This document shows positions 44,949 to 53,151 of a DNA stretch of 64,000 nucleotides, one piece after another. Numbering within the stretch: position 1 is the stretch's first letter; the number at the start of each line of letters is the position of its first letter. Source of the stretch: Pseudomonadota bacterium (GTDB lineage: Bacteria > Pseudomonadota > Gammaproteobacteria > Burkholderiales > Casimicrobiaceae); NCBI GenBank assembly GCA_018241745.1, contig JAFEDG010000002.1, positions 1 to 64,000 of the forward strand. The letters are read 5' to 3'. The translations under genes and the position numbers were made by a program. Under the pieces are notes generated by a model that saw only the letters and a list, made by a program, of their open reading frames with translations, did no database searches and had not been told where the DNA came from.

Positions 44949-46148
44949 ATGAAACAATCAGCTTCCATTGCAGGCATTCTGTGGGCGGCGATGCTTTGCG
45001 CGGTGGCGCCGGCGGCCTCCGCTGCTGCGCCGACGGGGAGCGACCCGCTTGAGCCTTGCGAGATCCGTACCGCCGGCACCAACGTACTTGCGCCTTACTA
45101 CTGCCGTGCCCGCGATTTTGCCAATGCCAACTTTGCGGGTCGGTCCCTCCAACGCGCGGTCTTCAATCGCACCAATCTGACGGGCGCGGACCTTTCCCGC
45201 GCAGACCTGGGTGGTGCCGACTTCAGGTGCAGTGACCTGACGAATGCCAATCTCGCGGGTGCCATTGCAACGGGGAGTTCGTATCTCGGTGCCACCCTGG
45301 CCTTCGCCGATTTCACCGATGCCAACCTGGAGCAGATGGCCGTTGGTGACGTTCAATGCAAACCCGATCCCGACTTTCTTACCAGCAACCTGGCCGGTGT
45401 CAACATGACGCGAGCCACGCTGAGGGGCACCACGTTCGTCGCCTGGAAGAGCTCGTTCGCGCCCCTGAGTGGTTATCACGAGTACCCCGAGCTTCAGTTG
45501 CTGGAGATGCGCCGCGCAACGTTGAGCGGCGCCAACGCAACACGGGTAAATTTCATGCAGGTCGATCTTCGGCTATCCAACTTTGCCGGTGCCATCTTCA
45601 AAGCGGTGAGTTTCGTCGGTTCCGACCTGTCGTGTTCCGACTTTACCAACTCGACGTGGAGCTCATCGACGTTCTACCAGGGCGTTGCGGCGGGCGTCGA
45701 TTTTTCCGGAGCCGACTTGCGGACCGCCCGCTTCCCGGGTGCACAGATGACAGGCGCCATTTTCGTCGACGCCAAACTGGACGGTGCGCTGTTTGGCGGT
45801 GCGGGCCTGACCTATGCCGACTTTACTGGCGCCACGATCGCAGGTACCGATTTCTCCGACGCCAACCTCAGTGGCGCCACGTGGGTCGACGGTACGAAGT
45901 GCATGGAAGGATCGATCGGAGTGTGCAAGACCACCGGCAATCCGATGCCACCGGACCCCAATGCATCGGCTGGCGTCCCGCGCGGGGCCGCTTACCTGCC
46001 CTGGAGCCTCCGCAACTACGTCGCCGTTCCCGGCCTGTCCCTGGAGGCGTACCCGCCGTTCCACGATTGCCCTTACTCCACGGCCGACTATTCCAATCGG
46101 CCCGCGCCGGAGCATTGCAGCGGAAGCTGCGCCATGCAGCCCCGCTAG
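44949..46148 (+). CDS. secreted pentapeptide-repeat protein 2 (paralogue)
   Basis: A 399-residue paralogue of the preceding protein, 18 bases downstream. Signal peptide MKQSASIAGILWAAMLCAVA, then the same layout: APYYCRARDFANANF, RCSDLTNANLAGA, ARFPGAQMTGAIF, GTKCMEGSIGVCKTTGNPMP. The conserved cysteines align one for one with protein 1, so the pair arose by tandem duplication followed by divergence. A GTGGGC/GCCCAC hairpin (46156-46170) follows the stop. Function unknown. Confidence 0.85.
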   Translation: MKQSASIAGILWAAMLCAVAPAASAAAPTGSDPLEPCEIRTAGTNVLAPYYCRARDFANANFAGRSLQRAVFNRTNLTGADLSRADLGGADFRCSDLTNANLAGAIATGSSYLGATLAFADFTDANLEQMAVGDVQCKPDPDFLTSNLAGVNMTRATLRGTTFVAWKSSFAPLSGYHEYPELQLLEMRRATLSGANATRVNFMQVDLRLSNFAGAIFKAVSFVGSDLSCSDFTNSTWSSSTFYQGVAAGVDFSGADLRTARFPGAQMTGAIFVDAKLDGALFGGAGLTYADFTGATIAGTDFSDANLSGATWVDGTKCMEGSIGVCKTTGNPMPPDPNASAGVPRGAAYLPWSLRNYVAVPGLSLEAYPPFHDCPYSTADYSNRPAPEHCSGSCAMQPR

Positions 46149-46250
46149 GCCGCAGGTGGGCCAAGCCCACATGATGCGAGCACTGGCGCGAGGCCGGAAG
46201 ATGCCGCATCGGGCGGGGCGGCCGGCGCTACACTGTCGTCCCAACCGCCC

Positions 46251-46424
46251 GTGAACTTCCTGTCTGTCATCCTCGGGGCCTTTCTGGTCGTCGCGTTGCT
46301 GACGGGCAAGGCCCATTTCCGCGGCACCGCATCCCGCGCCAATGACCCCTACCGCTACTGGACGATCGTCGGCTGTTACGTGGTGCTCGTGCTGGCGGGA
46401 GTCGTGTTCGCGATGATGCGTTGA
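46251..46424 (+). CDS. small membrane protein (57 aa)
   Basis: GTG 46251 opens a 57-codon gene beginning MNFLSVILGAFLVVALLTGK and ending VLVLAGVVFAMMR. Two hydrophobic segments (about 3-18 and 38-55) flank a basic loop with RGTASRANDPYRYW. TACACT at 46229-46234 may be its -10. The stop overlaps the next start (ATGA), which supports real translation. The family is not recognised. Confidence 0.65.
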   Translation: MNFLSVILGAFLVVALLTGKAHFRGTASRANDPYRYWTIVGCYVVLVLAGVVFAMMR

Positions 46425-47113
46425 TGCGCAATCCCGTCACCACCGAGCTCCATGCAACGTTCGATACCGAGCGTCGCATGGCGCGAGCGCAGCACCCGCC
46501 CGACCTCGCCAAGGTGCGCACGCAGACGGTCCACATGTACGGCCGGCTGGAAGCGCTGCAGGAACAGGTGATCGCGGACACGGGGGTGGCACTGGCCTGC
46601 GCCAAGGGATGCAGCTACTGCTGCCACCTGCGCGTCGAGATCCGCGCGCACGACGCCTTCGTCCTCGCGCACCACCTGCGCACGCAATTCAGCCTGGGGC
46701 AGCAGGCGGCGGCGCTTGCGCGGATCGAGGCCAACCTGCACCGCATCGCGGAGCTCACGCCGGAGCAGCATGTCCGTGCGGGCATCCCGTGCGCGCTGCT
46801 GGAAGACGGCGCGTGCTCGGCCTACGCGGGCCGGCCCGCCACGTGCCGCAAGTACTACTCGGTCTCCGTCGACACCTGTCGTAACGCGTACAACGACACG
46901 GCGGCGCCTCTGACCGGCGAGATCCAGGACGAAACCGTGCGCCTCGCCGGCAATGCGGTCGCGCTGGGTTACGCGAAGGGCCTCGAGGATGCCGGCTACG
47001 ACACGACGCTGTACGAGCTGCACTTTGCGCTGCATGCGGCGTTGACGCAGCCCAAGGCGGATAAGCGCTACCGGCAGGGCAAGCGGCCGTTCGTGGCTGT
47101 CCAGAATTGGTGA
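46424..47113 (+). CDS. YkgJ-family cysteine-cluster protein
   Basis: A 229-residue cytoplasmic protein with the YkgJ (Fe/Zn-chelating) pattern: CAKGCSYCCHLRVE, then GIPCALLEDGACSAYAGRPA followed by TCRKYYSVSVDTC. The clustered cysteines suggest metal or Fe-S binding; no reaction is known. ATG 46424 is in overlap with the small membrane gene; TTG 46421 is less likely. Confidence 0.85.
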   Translation: MRNPVTTELHATFDTERRMARAQHPPDLAKVRTQTVHMYGRLEALQEQVIADTGVALACAKGCSYCCHLRVEIRAHDAFVLAHHLRTQFSLGQQAAALARIEANLHRIAELTPEQHVRAGIPCALLEDGACSAYAGRPATCRKYYSVSVDTCRNAYNDTAAPLTGEIQDETVRLAGNAVALGYAKGLEDAGYDTTLYELHFALHAALTQPKADKRYRQGKRPFVAVQNW

Positions 47114-47166
47114 TTTCCCGCCCGATTTCCGGCTGACAATGCGCGCACTGCGCACTGAGCCTTCCG

Positions 47167-48981
47167 ATGTCCCTGCAACCACCCGGCAATCCGCGTCGCC
47201 GACGGCCTGAGTCGACGTTCGCGCGCCGCGCGCCAGCGGCAGGCGCGCTGCTCGCGCTATTGGCACTCTGCCTGCTGGGGACACCCGTCGAAGCGGCGTC
47301 ACCGCGACGCGTCCTGGTGCTGCACTCCTTCGGGCGCGACTTCGCGCCGTACGACACGATCACGTCCGTGTTCCGCACGTCGCTTGCCAGCCGGTCGCGC
47401 GACACCGTGATTTTCCGCGAGGCCAACCTGGATGCTGGCAGCCGAATGGCGCCCGCGGCGGAGCATGCGTTCATCAACTACCTGGCGGCGCGCTTCGAAG
47501 GCGAGGCGCCCGACGTCGTCGTCACCATAGGCCCGCCGGCGGCGCGTTTCTACGCGGCGCACCGCGACGAGATGTTCCCGCGGACGCCCTGGCTGATGGC
47601 GGCGCTGGATCAGCGCATCGCGCGTGCGATGGCCCAGCGGAACGGCGATCGCGTCGTGGCGGGGCGCGTCGACTTCCCCGTCCTCGTCGACAACATCCTG
47701 AGATTGCAGCCCGAGACGCGGAACATCGCGATCGTGTTCGGGGATTCGGATTCGGAGCGCTTTTGGCAAGCCGAGCTGCAGCGCGAGCTCGCCGCTTACA
47801 ACGACCGCATCAACTTCATCTGGCTCAACAAGCTTTCGCTGGAACAGATGCGCCACGCGGTCGCCACGCTGCCTCCGGATTCCGCCATCTTCTACGGACT
47901 GATGGTCGTCGACGCCGCAGGCATTCCGCACGAGCGCCAGGATGCGCTCGCCGCACTGCACAGCGTGGCCAATGCGCCGATCTACGGCATCTACGACAGC
48001 GAGTTGGGCAGCGGCATCGTCGGTGGACCCTATACGTCGACGCACGTGGCCGGTGAAGACATCGCGACGGCGGCGCTGGCCATGCTCGACGGACCGCGGC
48101 TGCCGCCGCAAATGGAAGTGCACGACTTCGAGCGGCCGCTGTACGACTGGCGGGAATTGCAGCGCTGGAATATCGACGAAGCGCGGCTCCCACCGGGCAG
48201 CAAGATCGCGTTCCGCCAGCCATCGCTCTGGGTCGAGCATCGGAGCGCGGCGATCGCGATCACCGCGATCGTGCTGCTGCAGGCTGCCATGATCATCGCG
48301 CTGCTGTGGCAACGCGGTCACCGTCGACGCGCCGAATCGGAAGCGCGCGCACTGGGCGGTCGCCTGATCACCGCGCACGAGGACGAGCGTCGCCGCCTCG
48401 CGCGCGAGCTCCACGACGACGTGACCCAGCGCCTCGCCAGCCTGGCGATCGCCGCGACGCGGGCGCAGGCGCACGGGGTCTACGGCGACGGCACGGCGCA
48501 CGCGATCCGCGACGGCCTCGTCAAACTGAGCGAGGACGTGCACGGCCTGTCCTACCGCCTCCACCCCTCGATGATCGAGGACCTGGGCCTGGTGGAGGCG
48601 CTGCGGGCGGAGTGCGAACGCATCGAGCGCGCGGAGAACTTGCAGGCGACCCTCGTCGCCACGGACATTCCCGCCAAGCTTCCGCCGGAGATAGCGCTCT
48701 GCTTGTTCCGGATCGCGCAGGAGGCGCTACGCAACGTCGTGCGCCACGCGAAGGCGAGTCGTGTCGAAGTGTCGCTGACACGAGCGGGCGGGACCCTGGT
48801 GCTGGCGGTGCGCGACGACGGGTCCGGATTCGCCACGGCGGGCGACGCGGGTCGTGGCAGCCTTGGGCTCGCGAGCATGCGTGAGCGCGTGCGGCTCCTC
48901 AACGGATTCGTCGACATCGAGAGCGCGCCTGGGCGCGGGACCACGGTCACGGCGAGCGTGCCGTGGGGAACGACGCCATGA
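47167..48981 (+). CDS. membrane sensor histidine kinase with ABC substrate-binding-like sensor domain
   Basis: A 604-residue kinase. A signal/anchor segment (about 20-42) is followed by a periplasmic domain of the ABC-transporter substrate-binding type (VLVLHSFGRDFAPYDTITSV and VVVTIGPPAARFYAAH), a membrane segment at about 361-381, a HisKA_3 dimerisation domain with phospho-acceptor His416 (RELHDDVTQRLAS), and a HATPase domain with NVVRHAKASRVEVS and DDGSGF. It senses an unknown external ligand. The stop overlaps the regulator gene. Confidence 0.93.
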   Translation: MSLQPPGNPRRRRPESTFARRAPAAGALLALLALCLLGTPVEAASPRRVLVLHSFGRDFAPYDTITSVFRTSLASRSRDTVIFREANLDAGSRMAPAAEHAFINYLAARFEGEAPDVVVTIGPPAARFYAAHRDEMFPRTPWLMAALDQRIARAMAQRNGDRVVAGRVDFPVLVDNILRLQPETRNIAIVFGDSDSERFWQAELQRELAAYNDRINFIWLNKLSLEQMRHAVATLPPDSAIFYGLMVVDAAGIPHERQDALAALHSVANAPIYGIYDSELGSGIVGGPYTSTHVAGEDIATAALAMLDGPRLPPQMEVHDFERPLYDWRELQRWNIDEARLPPGSKIAFRQPSLWVEHRSAAIAITAIVLLQAAMIIALLWQRGHRRRAESEARALGGRLITAHEDERRRLARELHDDVTQRLASLAIAATRAQAHGVYGDGTAHAIRDGLVKLSEDVHGLSYRLHPSMIEDLGLVEALRAECERIERAENLQATLVATDIPAKLPPEIALCLFRIAQEALRNVVRHAKASRVEVSLTRAGGTLVLAVRDDGSGFATAGDAGRGSLGLASMRERVRLLNGFVDIESAPGRGTTVTASVPWGTTP

Positions 48982-49619
48982 GCCGCGCACGCGTGCTGCT
49001 CGCCGACGATCACCGCATCGTTGCCGAAGGCCTGCGCAGCATCCTCGTCGCGGAGTTCGACCTCGTCGACATCGTGGCGAGCGGTGACGCGATGGTGGAA
49101 GTCGTCGCCACGTCGCGCCCCGACGTGGTCGTCGCGGATATCTCGATGCCGGTGTTGAACGGGATCGACGCGATGCTGGAACTGCGCAAGCGTGGCTTTG
49201 CCACGCCGGTGATCTTCCTGACGATGCACCGCGAGGTCGCCTATGCGCGGCGCGCGCTCGACGCCGGGGCCGCCGGCTATGTGCTCAAGCACGCGGCGGC
49301 CGATGAGCTGGCGCAGGCGATCCGTGCCGTGCTGGGCGGAGGCACGTTCGTCAGTCCCGCACTGGCACGCGAGCTGTTCCGGCTGATGAATTCGGGAACG
49401 CCCGCGCCGGCCGATCCGGTGGCCCAGCTGACGCCGCGCCAGCGCGAGATCCTACAGCTGCTGGCGCGGGGCGTGGCGGTCAAGGAGATCGCACGCAAGC
49501 TGGACATCTCGCCGCGGACCGTCGAGTTCCACAAGTACCAGATGATGGAAGCGCTCGGCGCGAAGGCCAGCTCCGACCTCATCCACTTCGCGATCCGGCA
49601 CGGCCTGGCAGACGGCTGA
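48978..49619 (+). CDS. NarL/LuxR-family response regulator
   Basis: A 213-residue DNA-binding regulator cognate to the kinase, by overlap (ATGA). The receiver domain has the acidic pair in LLADDHRI, phospho-acceptor Asp54 (VVADISMP) and the conserved lysine in GYVLKHA. The C-terminal LuxR helix-turn-helix shows LTPRQREILQLLARGVAVKE and LDISPRTVEFHKYQMM. It probably controls the genes that follow. Confidence 0.94.
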   Translation: MSRARVLLADDHRIVAEGLRSILVAEFDLVDIVASGDAMVEVVATSRPDVVVADISMPVLNGIDAMLELRKRGFATPVIFLTMHREVAYARRALDAGAAGYVLKHAAADELAQAIRAVLGGGTFVSPALARELFRLMNSGTPAPADPVAQLTPRQREILQLLARGVAVKEIARKLDISPRTVEFHKYQMMEALGAKASSDLIHFAIRHGLADG

Positions 49620-49665
49620 AGCCAGTACGACGCGCAGGCAGTCGCGCCGCCAACGGGCGGCGATC

Positions 49666-49705
49666 CCTCGTAAATTCCGGCGCCGGACCTCGTAATTTTA
49701 CGAGG
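49666..49705 (+). promoter_or_regulatory. candidate regulator-binding sites (CCTCGTAA half-sites)
   Basis: CCTCGTAA occurs at 49666-49673 and again at 49688-49695, exactly 22 bases (two helical turns) apart. The second copy forms a perfect palindrome with TTACGAGG at 49698-49705. The region lies between the LuxR regulator and the receiver gene, so it could be the LuxR operator. Confidence 0.45.
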
Positions 49706-49806
49706 TGACCCACACGCCACACCGGTCCATTCTCCGCATCGTCTTGCAAGCGTCGCCGCCTCCCGGCGTGCGATACCGCATCAACGGGCACCTGTGGAAT
49801 GGAACC

Positions 49807-50202
49807 ATGAATTGTGTGCTGCTCGCCGGACGGCATCACGGGCTTGGCGAGGGCATACGCGCGTTGCTCGAGTCCATGTTCGACAAGGTGTTCATGGTCG
49901 CCAACCAGAACGCGCTGCTGGATGGGGCGCAAAGGCTCGGCCCCGAGGTCATCGTGATGGACGTTGCGCTGGCGGAAGGCGATGCCGCGTCGCTGCTGTC
50001 CGAAATCAAGCGCCGGGCGCCGCGCGCGAAGGTGCTGATGCTGAGTGTGCATGACGAACCCGCGGTCACCTCCGCCATGGTCGCCGCAGGCGCCGACGGC
50101 GTCGTGTTCACCCGCGCGATCGCCACCGATTTGCTGTCCGCCGTCGATTCGGTTTGTGCCGGAGGACGGTTCGTATCAGCGGCGCCACTTGGCAGTCGCT
50201 AG
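49807..50202 (+). CDS. degenerate stand-alone receiver-domain protein
   Basis: A 131-residue receiver with no output domain. Asp52 (VIVMDVALAEGD) matches the phospho-acceptor, but the acidic pair seen as ADDH in the neighbouring regulator is AGRH here (LLAGRHHGL), and the conserved lysine is threonine (VVFTRA versus YVLKHA). It is therefore probably not phosphorylated normally. Similar overall layout suggests descent from the adjacent regulator with loss of the DNA-binding part. ATG 49807 is preferred to GTG 49705. Confidence 0.75.
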   Translation: MNCVLLAGRHHGLGEGIRALLESMFDKVFMVANQNALLDGAQRLGPEVIVMDVALAEGDAASLLSEIKRRAPRAKVLMLSVHDEPAVTSAMVAAGADGVVFTRAIATDLLSAVDSVCAGGRFVSAAPLGSR

Positions 50203-50234
50203 CGTCTGTTCTTCAAACCCCTGAGGAGACCCAC

Positions 50235-51347
50235 ATGTATTTCACGGACGATTCACTGTTTCCCGAAAACATGCAGCCGACGATCATCACGGCAGCGCCG
50301 TACGGCCCCGAGTGGCTGCCCGGCGACGTGAAGGACTTGCCGGTGACGTTCGACGAGCAAGTGCAGGCCGCGGTGGATTGCTACAACGCCGGCGCCACGA
50401 TGCTGCACTTCCACGTCCGCGACCCGAAGACCGGCCAGGGTTCGTCGAATTTCGACCAATACAACGAGATGCTCGCGCGCGTCCGCCAGGCCGTGCCGAA
50501 GATGATCATCCAGGTAGGCGGATCGATTTCCTTCGCGCCCCATACCGAAGGGGCCAAGGCCAAATGGCTCGACTACGACACCCGTCACATGCTCACCGAG
50601 CTGGACCCGAAGCCCGATTTCGTCACCGTTACCACGGGCACGACGCTGTGGGACATCACGCAAGCCTTTGTCCCGGGCGACGCGGACGGCACGCATCTGG
50701 CGGACCCCAAGGTCGCCGAAGCCTGGGCCGGCATGGTGGTGGACTCGCTGCCGTCGTTCTACATCGAGCACCTGAAGCGCCTGCGCAAGAACAAGATCCA
50801 GCCTTACTTCGTGCCTTGCGGTACCGCGCACCTCGAGATCATCGAGCGGCTGATCCGCAGCGGCGTCTACATGGGGCCGCTGAACCTGGCGCTCTGCGCC
50901 TACGGCGGCGGCACGATGGGCCGCAACCCGTACGACTGGATGGAAGCGCTGCGCCGCACCCCCCACGGCACGTCGAGCGTTACCTACTGGAGCAGCATGC
51001 GCGGCAATATCGCGCTGCAATCGATCGCCACGGTCCTGGGCCTCAACGTGCGCGTCGGCAATGAAGACAACATCTGGGACATGCATCGCAAGCCGTGGAC
51101 GACCGTCCAGCAAGTCGAGTGGGCCGTCAAGCAGAGCGAGCAGTTCGGCCGCAAGGTTGCCACGGCCGACGAGGCGCGCAAGATCATGAAGGTCGGTGTC
51201 TGGTACGACACGGTCGAGGAAACGCTGCTGAAGCTCGGCCTGCCGCCGAACCGCCCGGAAGGCTACAAGGGATTCCTCTCGTACGACACGGACGGCCGCC
51301 TGGCCAAGCCGGCAGACACGAAGACGAGCCCCGCCAGCATCCTGTAG
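50235..51347 (+). CDS. BKACE-family (DUF849) beta-keto acid cleavage-type enzyme
   Basis: A 370-residue protein of the family that includes 3-keto-5-aminohexanoate cleavage enzyme, which condenses a beta-keto acid with acetyl-CoA. The zinc-binding HXH motif is His58 and His60 in MLHFHVRDP; PTIITAAPYG near the N-terminus and GNEDNIW near the end are family-like. It is longer than usual members (about 270-310 aa), so the substrate may differ. ATG 50235 has GAGGAGA upstream; the frame from 50154 overlaps the receiver gene. Confidence 0.85.
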   Translation: MYFTDDSLFPENMQPTIITAAPYGPEWLPGDVKDLPVTFDEQVQAAVDCYNAGATMLHFHVRDPKTGQGSSNFDQYNEMLARVRQAVPKMIIQVGGSISFAPHTEGAKAKWLDYDTRHMLTELDPKPDFVTVTTGTTLWDITQAFVPGDADGTHLADPKVAEAWAGMVVDSLPSFYIEHLKRLRKNKIQPYFVPCGTAHLEIIERLIRSGVYMGPLNLALCAYGGGTMGRNPYDWMEALRRTPHGTSSVTYWSSMRGNIALQSIATVLGLNVRVGNEDNIWDMHRKPWTTVQQVEWAVKQSEQFGRKVATADEARKIMKVGVWYDTVEETLLKLGLPPNRPEGYKGFLSYDTDGRLAKPADTKTSPASIL

Positions 51348-51413
51348 GCAAGCCGGCGCACGAGGATCGGGCGTCGTACGGCGCCCGATCCCTCACTTGA
51401 GAAGAGGGTTCCC

Positions 51414-51731
51414 ATGGCAGAGTTCATCAAGGTGGCCTCACTCGACGAGGTGCAGCCGGGCACGGGCACCACGGTCTCGGCGGGTGACGTCGACATTGCA
51501 TTGTTCAATGTCGGCGGCACCGTGTACGCCATCAACGACCGCTGCGCTCATGCGGGGCAGTCGCTGGGCTTCGGCGAGCTGACCGGCAAGGTCGTACGCT
51601 GTCGCGCCCACGGTTGGAAATACGACGTCACGACGGGCTTCGCCAACGGCATCCAGGGCTTCGGCGTGGCGTGCTATCCCGTGAAGGTCGTCGACAACGA
51701 CATCCTGGTGGCGGTCGGCGCGGGTCAGTGA
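51414..51731 (+). CDS. Rieske-type [2Fe-2S] ferredoxin
   Basis: A 105-residue soluble electron carrier. The Rieske ligands are Cys44-X-His46 (DRCAHAG) and Cys63-X2-His66 (VRCRAHGW). The size matches ferredoxin components of aromatic dioxygenases or small nitrite-reductase-like subunits. No oxygenase is encoded next to it. GAGAAGAGGG precedes the ATG. Confidence 0.92.
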   Translation: MAEFIKVASLDEVQPGTGTTVSAGDVDIALFNVGGTVYAINDRCAHAGQSLGFGELTGKVVRCRAHGWKYDVTTGFANGIQGFGVACYPVKVVDNDILVAVGAGQ

Positions 51732-51812
51732 AGCCCGGCGTGGCGTCGGTCGTCGCGCCGCGCTCGCACAAACCAGCACGCGTTCCCGCGTGCGCCTTTC
51801 TGGAAACGACAC

Positions 51813-52535
51813 ATGGCAACATCGACTGAAGCGGGACCGTGGGACGCCGCATACACGCAGTTGCGCGAATGGGATCCCGAATGGGCCGAACTCTGCTCGC
51901 GGATGGCGACCAACCCGTGGCGATCGGGAGTACTCGCGCCGAAGTTCGTCGAACTCGTCAGCCTCGCCATCAACGGCGCGTGCACGAACCTCAATGCGGA
52001 CGGCATGCGCCGCCACATACGCGCGGCACTCGCCGCGGGCGCGACGCGAGTCGAGGTCCTGACGATCCTCAAGATGGCGGCGGTCATGTCGATCCATTCG
52101 TGCAGCCTGGGCGCGCCCATCCTGCTCGAGGAGGCGAAGGCGGCCGGCAAGCAGGCTGCACCGAGGCCGGAGGGTGCGACTCCCGCGTGCGACCGCATGA
52201 AGGCGATCGGCCAGTGGAACTCGGCGTGGGATCCATTCTTCGCGCTCGACCCGACCTGGACCGACGAATTCATGGCGACCGGTGCCGCGATCTATACGAG
52301 CGGCACGTTTACGGCCAAGGACGTGGAGTTGCTCAGCATCGCGTTCGACGCGTCGTTCACCCACATGTACGCGCCGGGCACACGCCGGCACATCCGCAAC
52401 GCGCTGGCGGCGGGGGCCTCGATCGAGGAAATCATGGAAGTCCTGAAGCTCTGCACCGCACAGGGCGTCCAGGCGTTGAATCTCGGCGTCCCGATCCTTG
52501 CGGAAGAACTGGCACGTAAGGAAGCGGGAAACTGA
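51813..52535 (+). CDS. double-domain carboxymuconolactone decarboxylase (CMD)-family protein
   Basis: A 240-residue protein with two CMD/AhpD-like helical domains. The first (about 35-115) has GMRRHIRAALAAGATRVEVL; the second (about 160-235) has GTRRHIRNALAAGASIEEIM. The two halves are clearly related, so the gene arose by internal duplication. No CXXC redox pair is present, so it is not a peroxidase-type AhpD. Substrate unknown; it lies within the BKACE cluster. Confidence 0.85.
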   Translation: MATSTEAGPWDAAYTQLREWDPEWAELCSRMATNPWRSGVLAPKFVELVSLAINGACTNLNADGMRRHIRAALAAGATRVEVLTILKMAAVMSIHSCSLGAPILLEEAKAAGKQAAPRPEGATPACDRMKAIGQWNSAWDPFFALDPTWTDEFMATGAAIYTSGTFTAKDVELLSIAFDASFTHMYAPGTRRHIRNALAAGASIEEIMEVLKLCTAQGVQALNLGVPILAEELARKEAGN

Positions 52536-52536
52536 G

Positions 52537-53082
52537 ATGAGCACAAGCAAGGCAAGCCTCAAGAAACGCGCCGTCGAGGAGCTGAAGGCCTACTGGCTTA
52601 TCGTGCTGTACCTGGTGGTGCTGTTCGGCTCGTTTACCGTGTACCGAAGGCTCATCACCGCTGAAACGGACGACCCCTACCTGCACTATGGCGTTGCGCT
52701 GGTAGAAGCCCTCGTCATCGCCAAGGTCCTCCTGATCGGCAGGCTGCTCGGATTCTCGCGGCGCTATGAGGACCGTGCGCTCATTGTCCCCGTGCTCTAC
52801 AAGTCGGTGTTCTTCGGGATGCTGGTGGTGCTGTTCGGCGTACTCGAGCGCCTGATCCAGGGGTGGTTCCACAAGGAAGACCTCGTCGCCGTCCTTGCGA
52901 ACATCGCGTCGATCGGCCGCAACGAGCTGGCCGCGCGGCTGCTGATCCTCGTCGTCACGTTCATCCCGTTCTTCGCGTTTGGCGAATTGAGCCGGGTCAT
53001 CGGGATGCAGCGACTCACCGGCATGTTCTTCTCGTCGCACCCCGAGCATGGCGTACACGCATCCGGTGATGGAAGGCCCTGA
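52537..53082 (+). CDS. hypothetical membrane protein
   Basis: A 181-residue protein with four predicted membrane segments: AYWLIVLYLVVLFGSFTVY, LHYGVALVEALVIAKVLLIG, ALIVPVLYKSVFFGMLVVLF and LAARLLILVVTFIPFFAFG. The C-terminus is cytoplasmic and polar. The start ATG 52537 lies 1 base after the CMD stop, so it is in the same transcript. The family is not recognised. Confidence 0.7.
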   Translation: MSTSKASLKKRAVEELKAYWLIVLYLVVLFGSFTVYRRLITAETDDPYLHYGVALVEALVIAKVLLIGRLLGFSRRYEDRALIVPVLYKSVFFGMLVVLFGVLERLIQGWFHKEDLVAVLANIASIGRNELAARLLILVVTFIPFFAFGELSRVIGMQRLTGMFFSSHPEHGVHASGDGRP

Positions 53083-53100
53083 ACGCGCGCTAGATGCGTG

Positions 53101-53119
53101 ACCCGCGGGGAGAGCGGGT
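53101..53119. terminator. possible terminator hairpin between convergent genes
   Basis: ACCCGC (53101-53106) pairs with GCGGGT (53114-53119) across a 7-base loop in the 69-base space between convergent genes. No T-run is present on either strand. Confidence 0.3.
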
Positions 53120-53151
53120 GGTCAAAGTCAGGCCTCCCGCGTTCCGATGGG

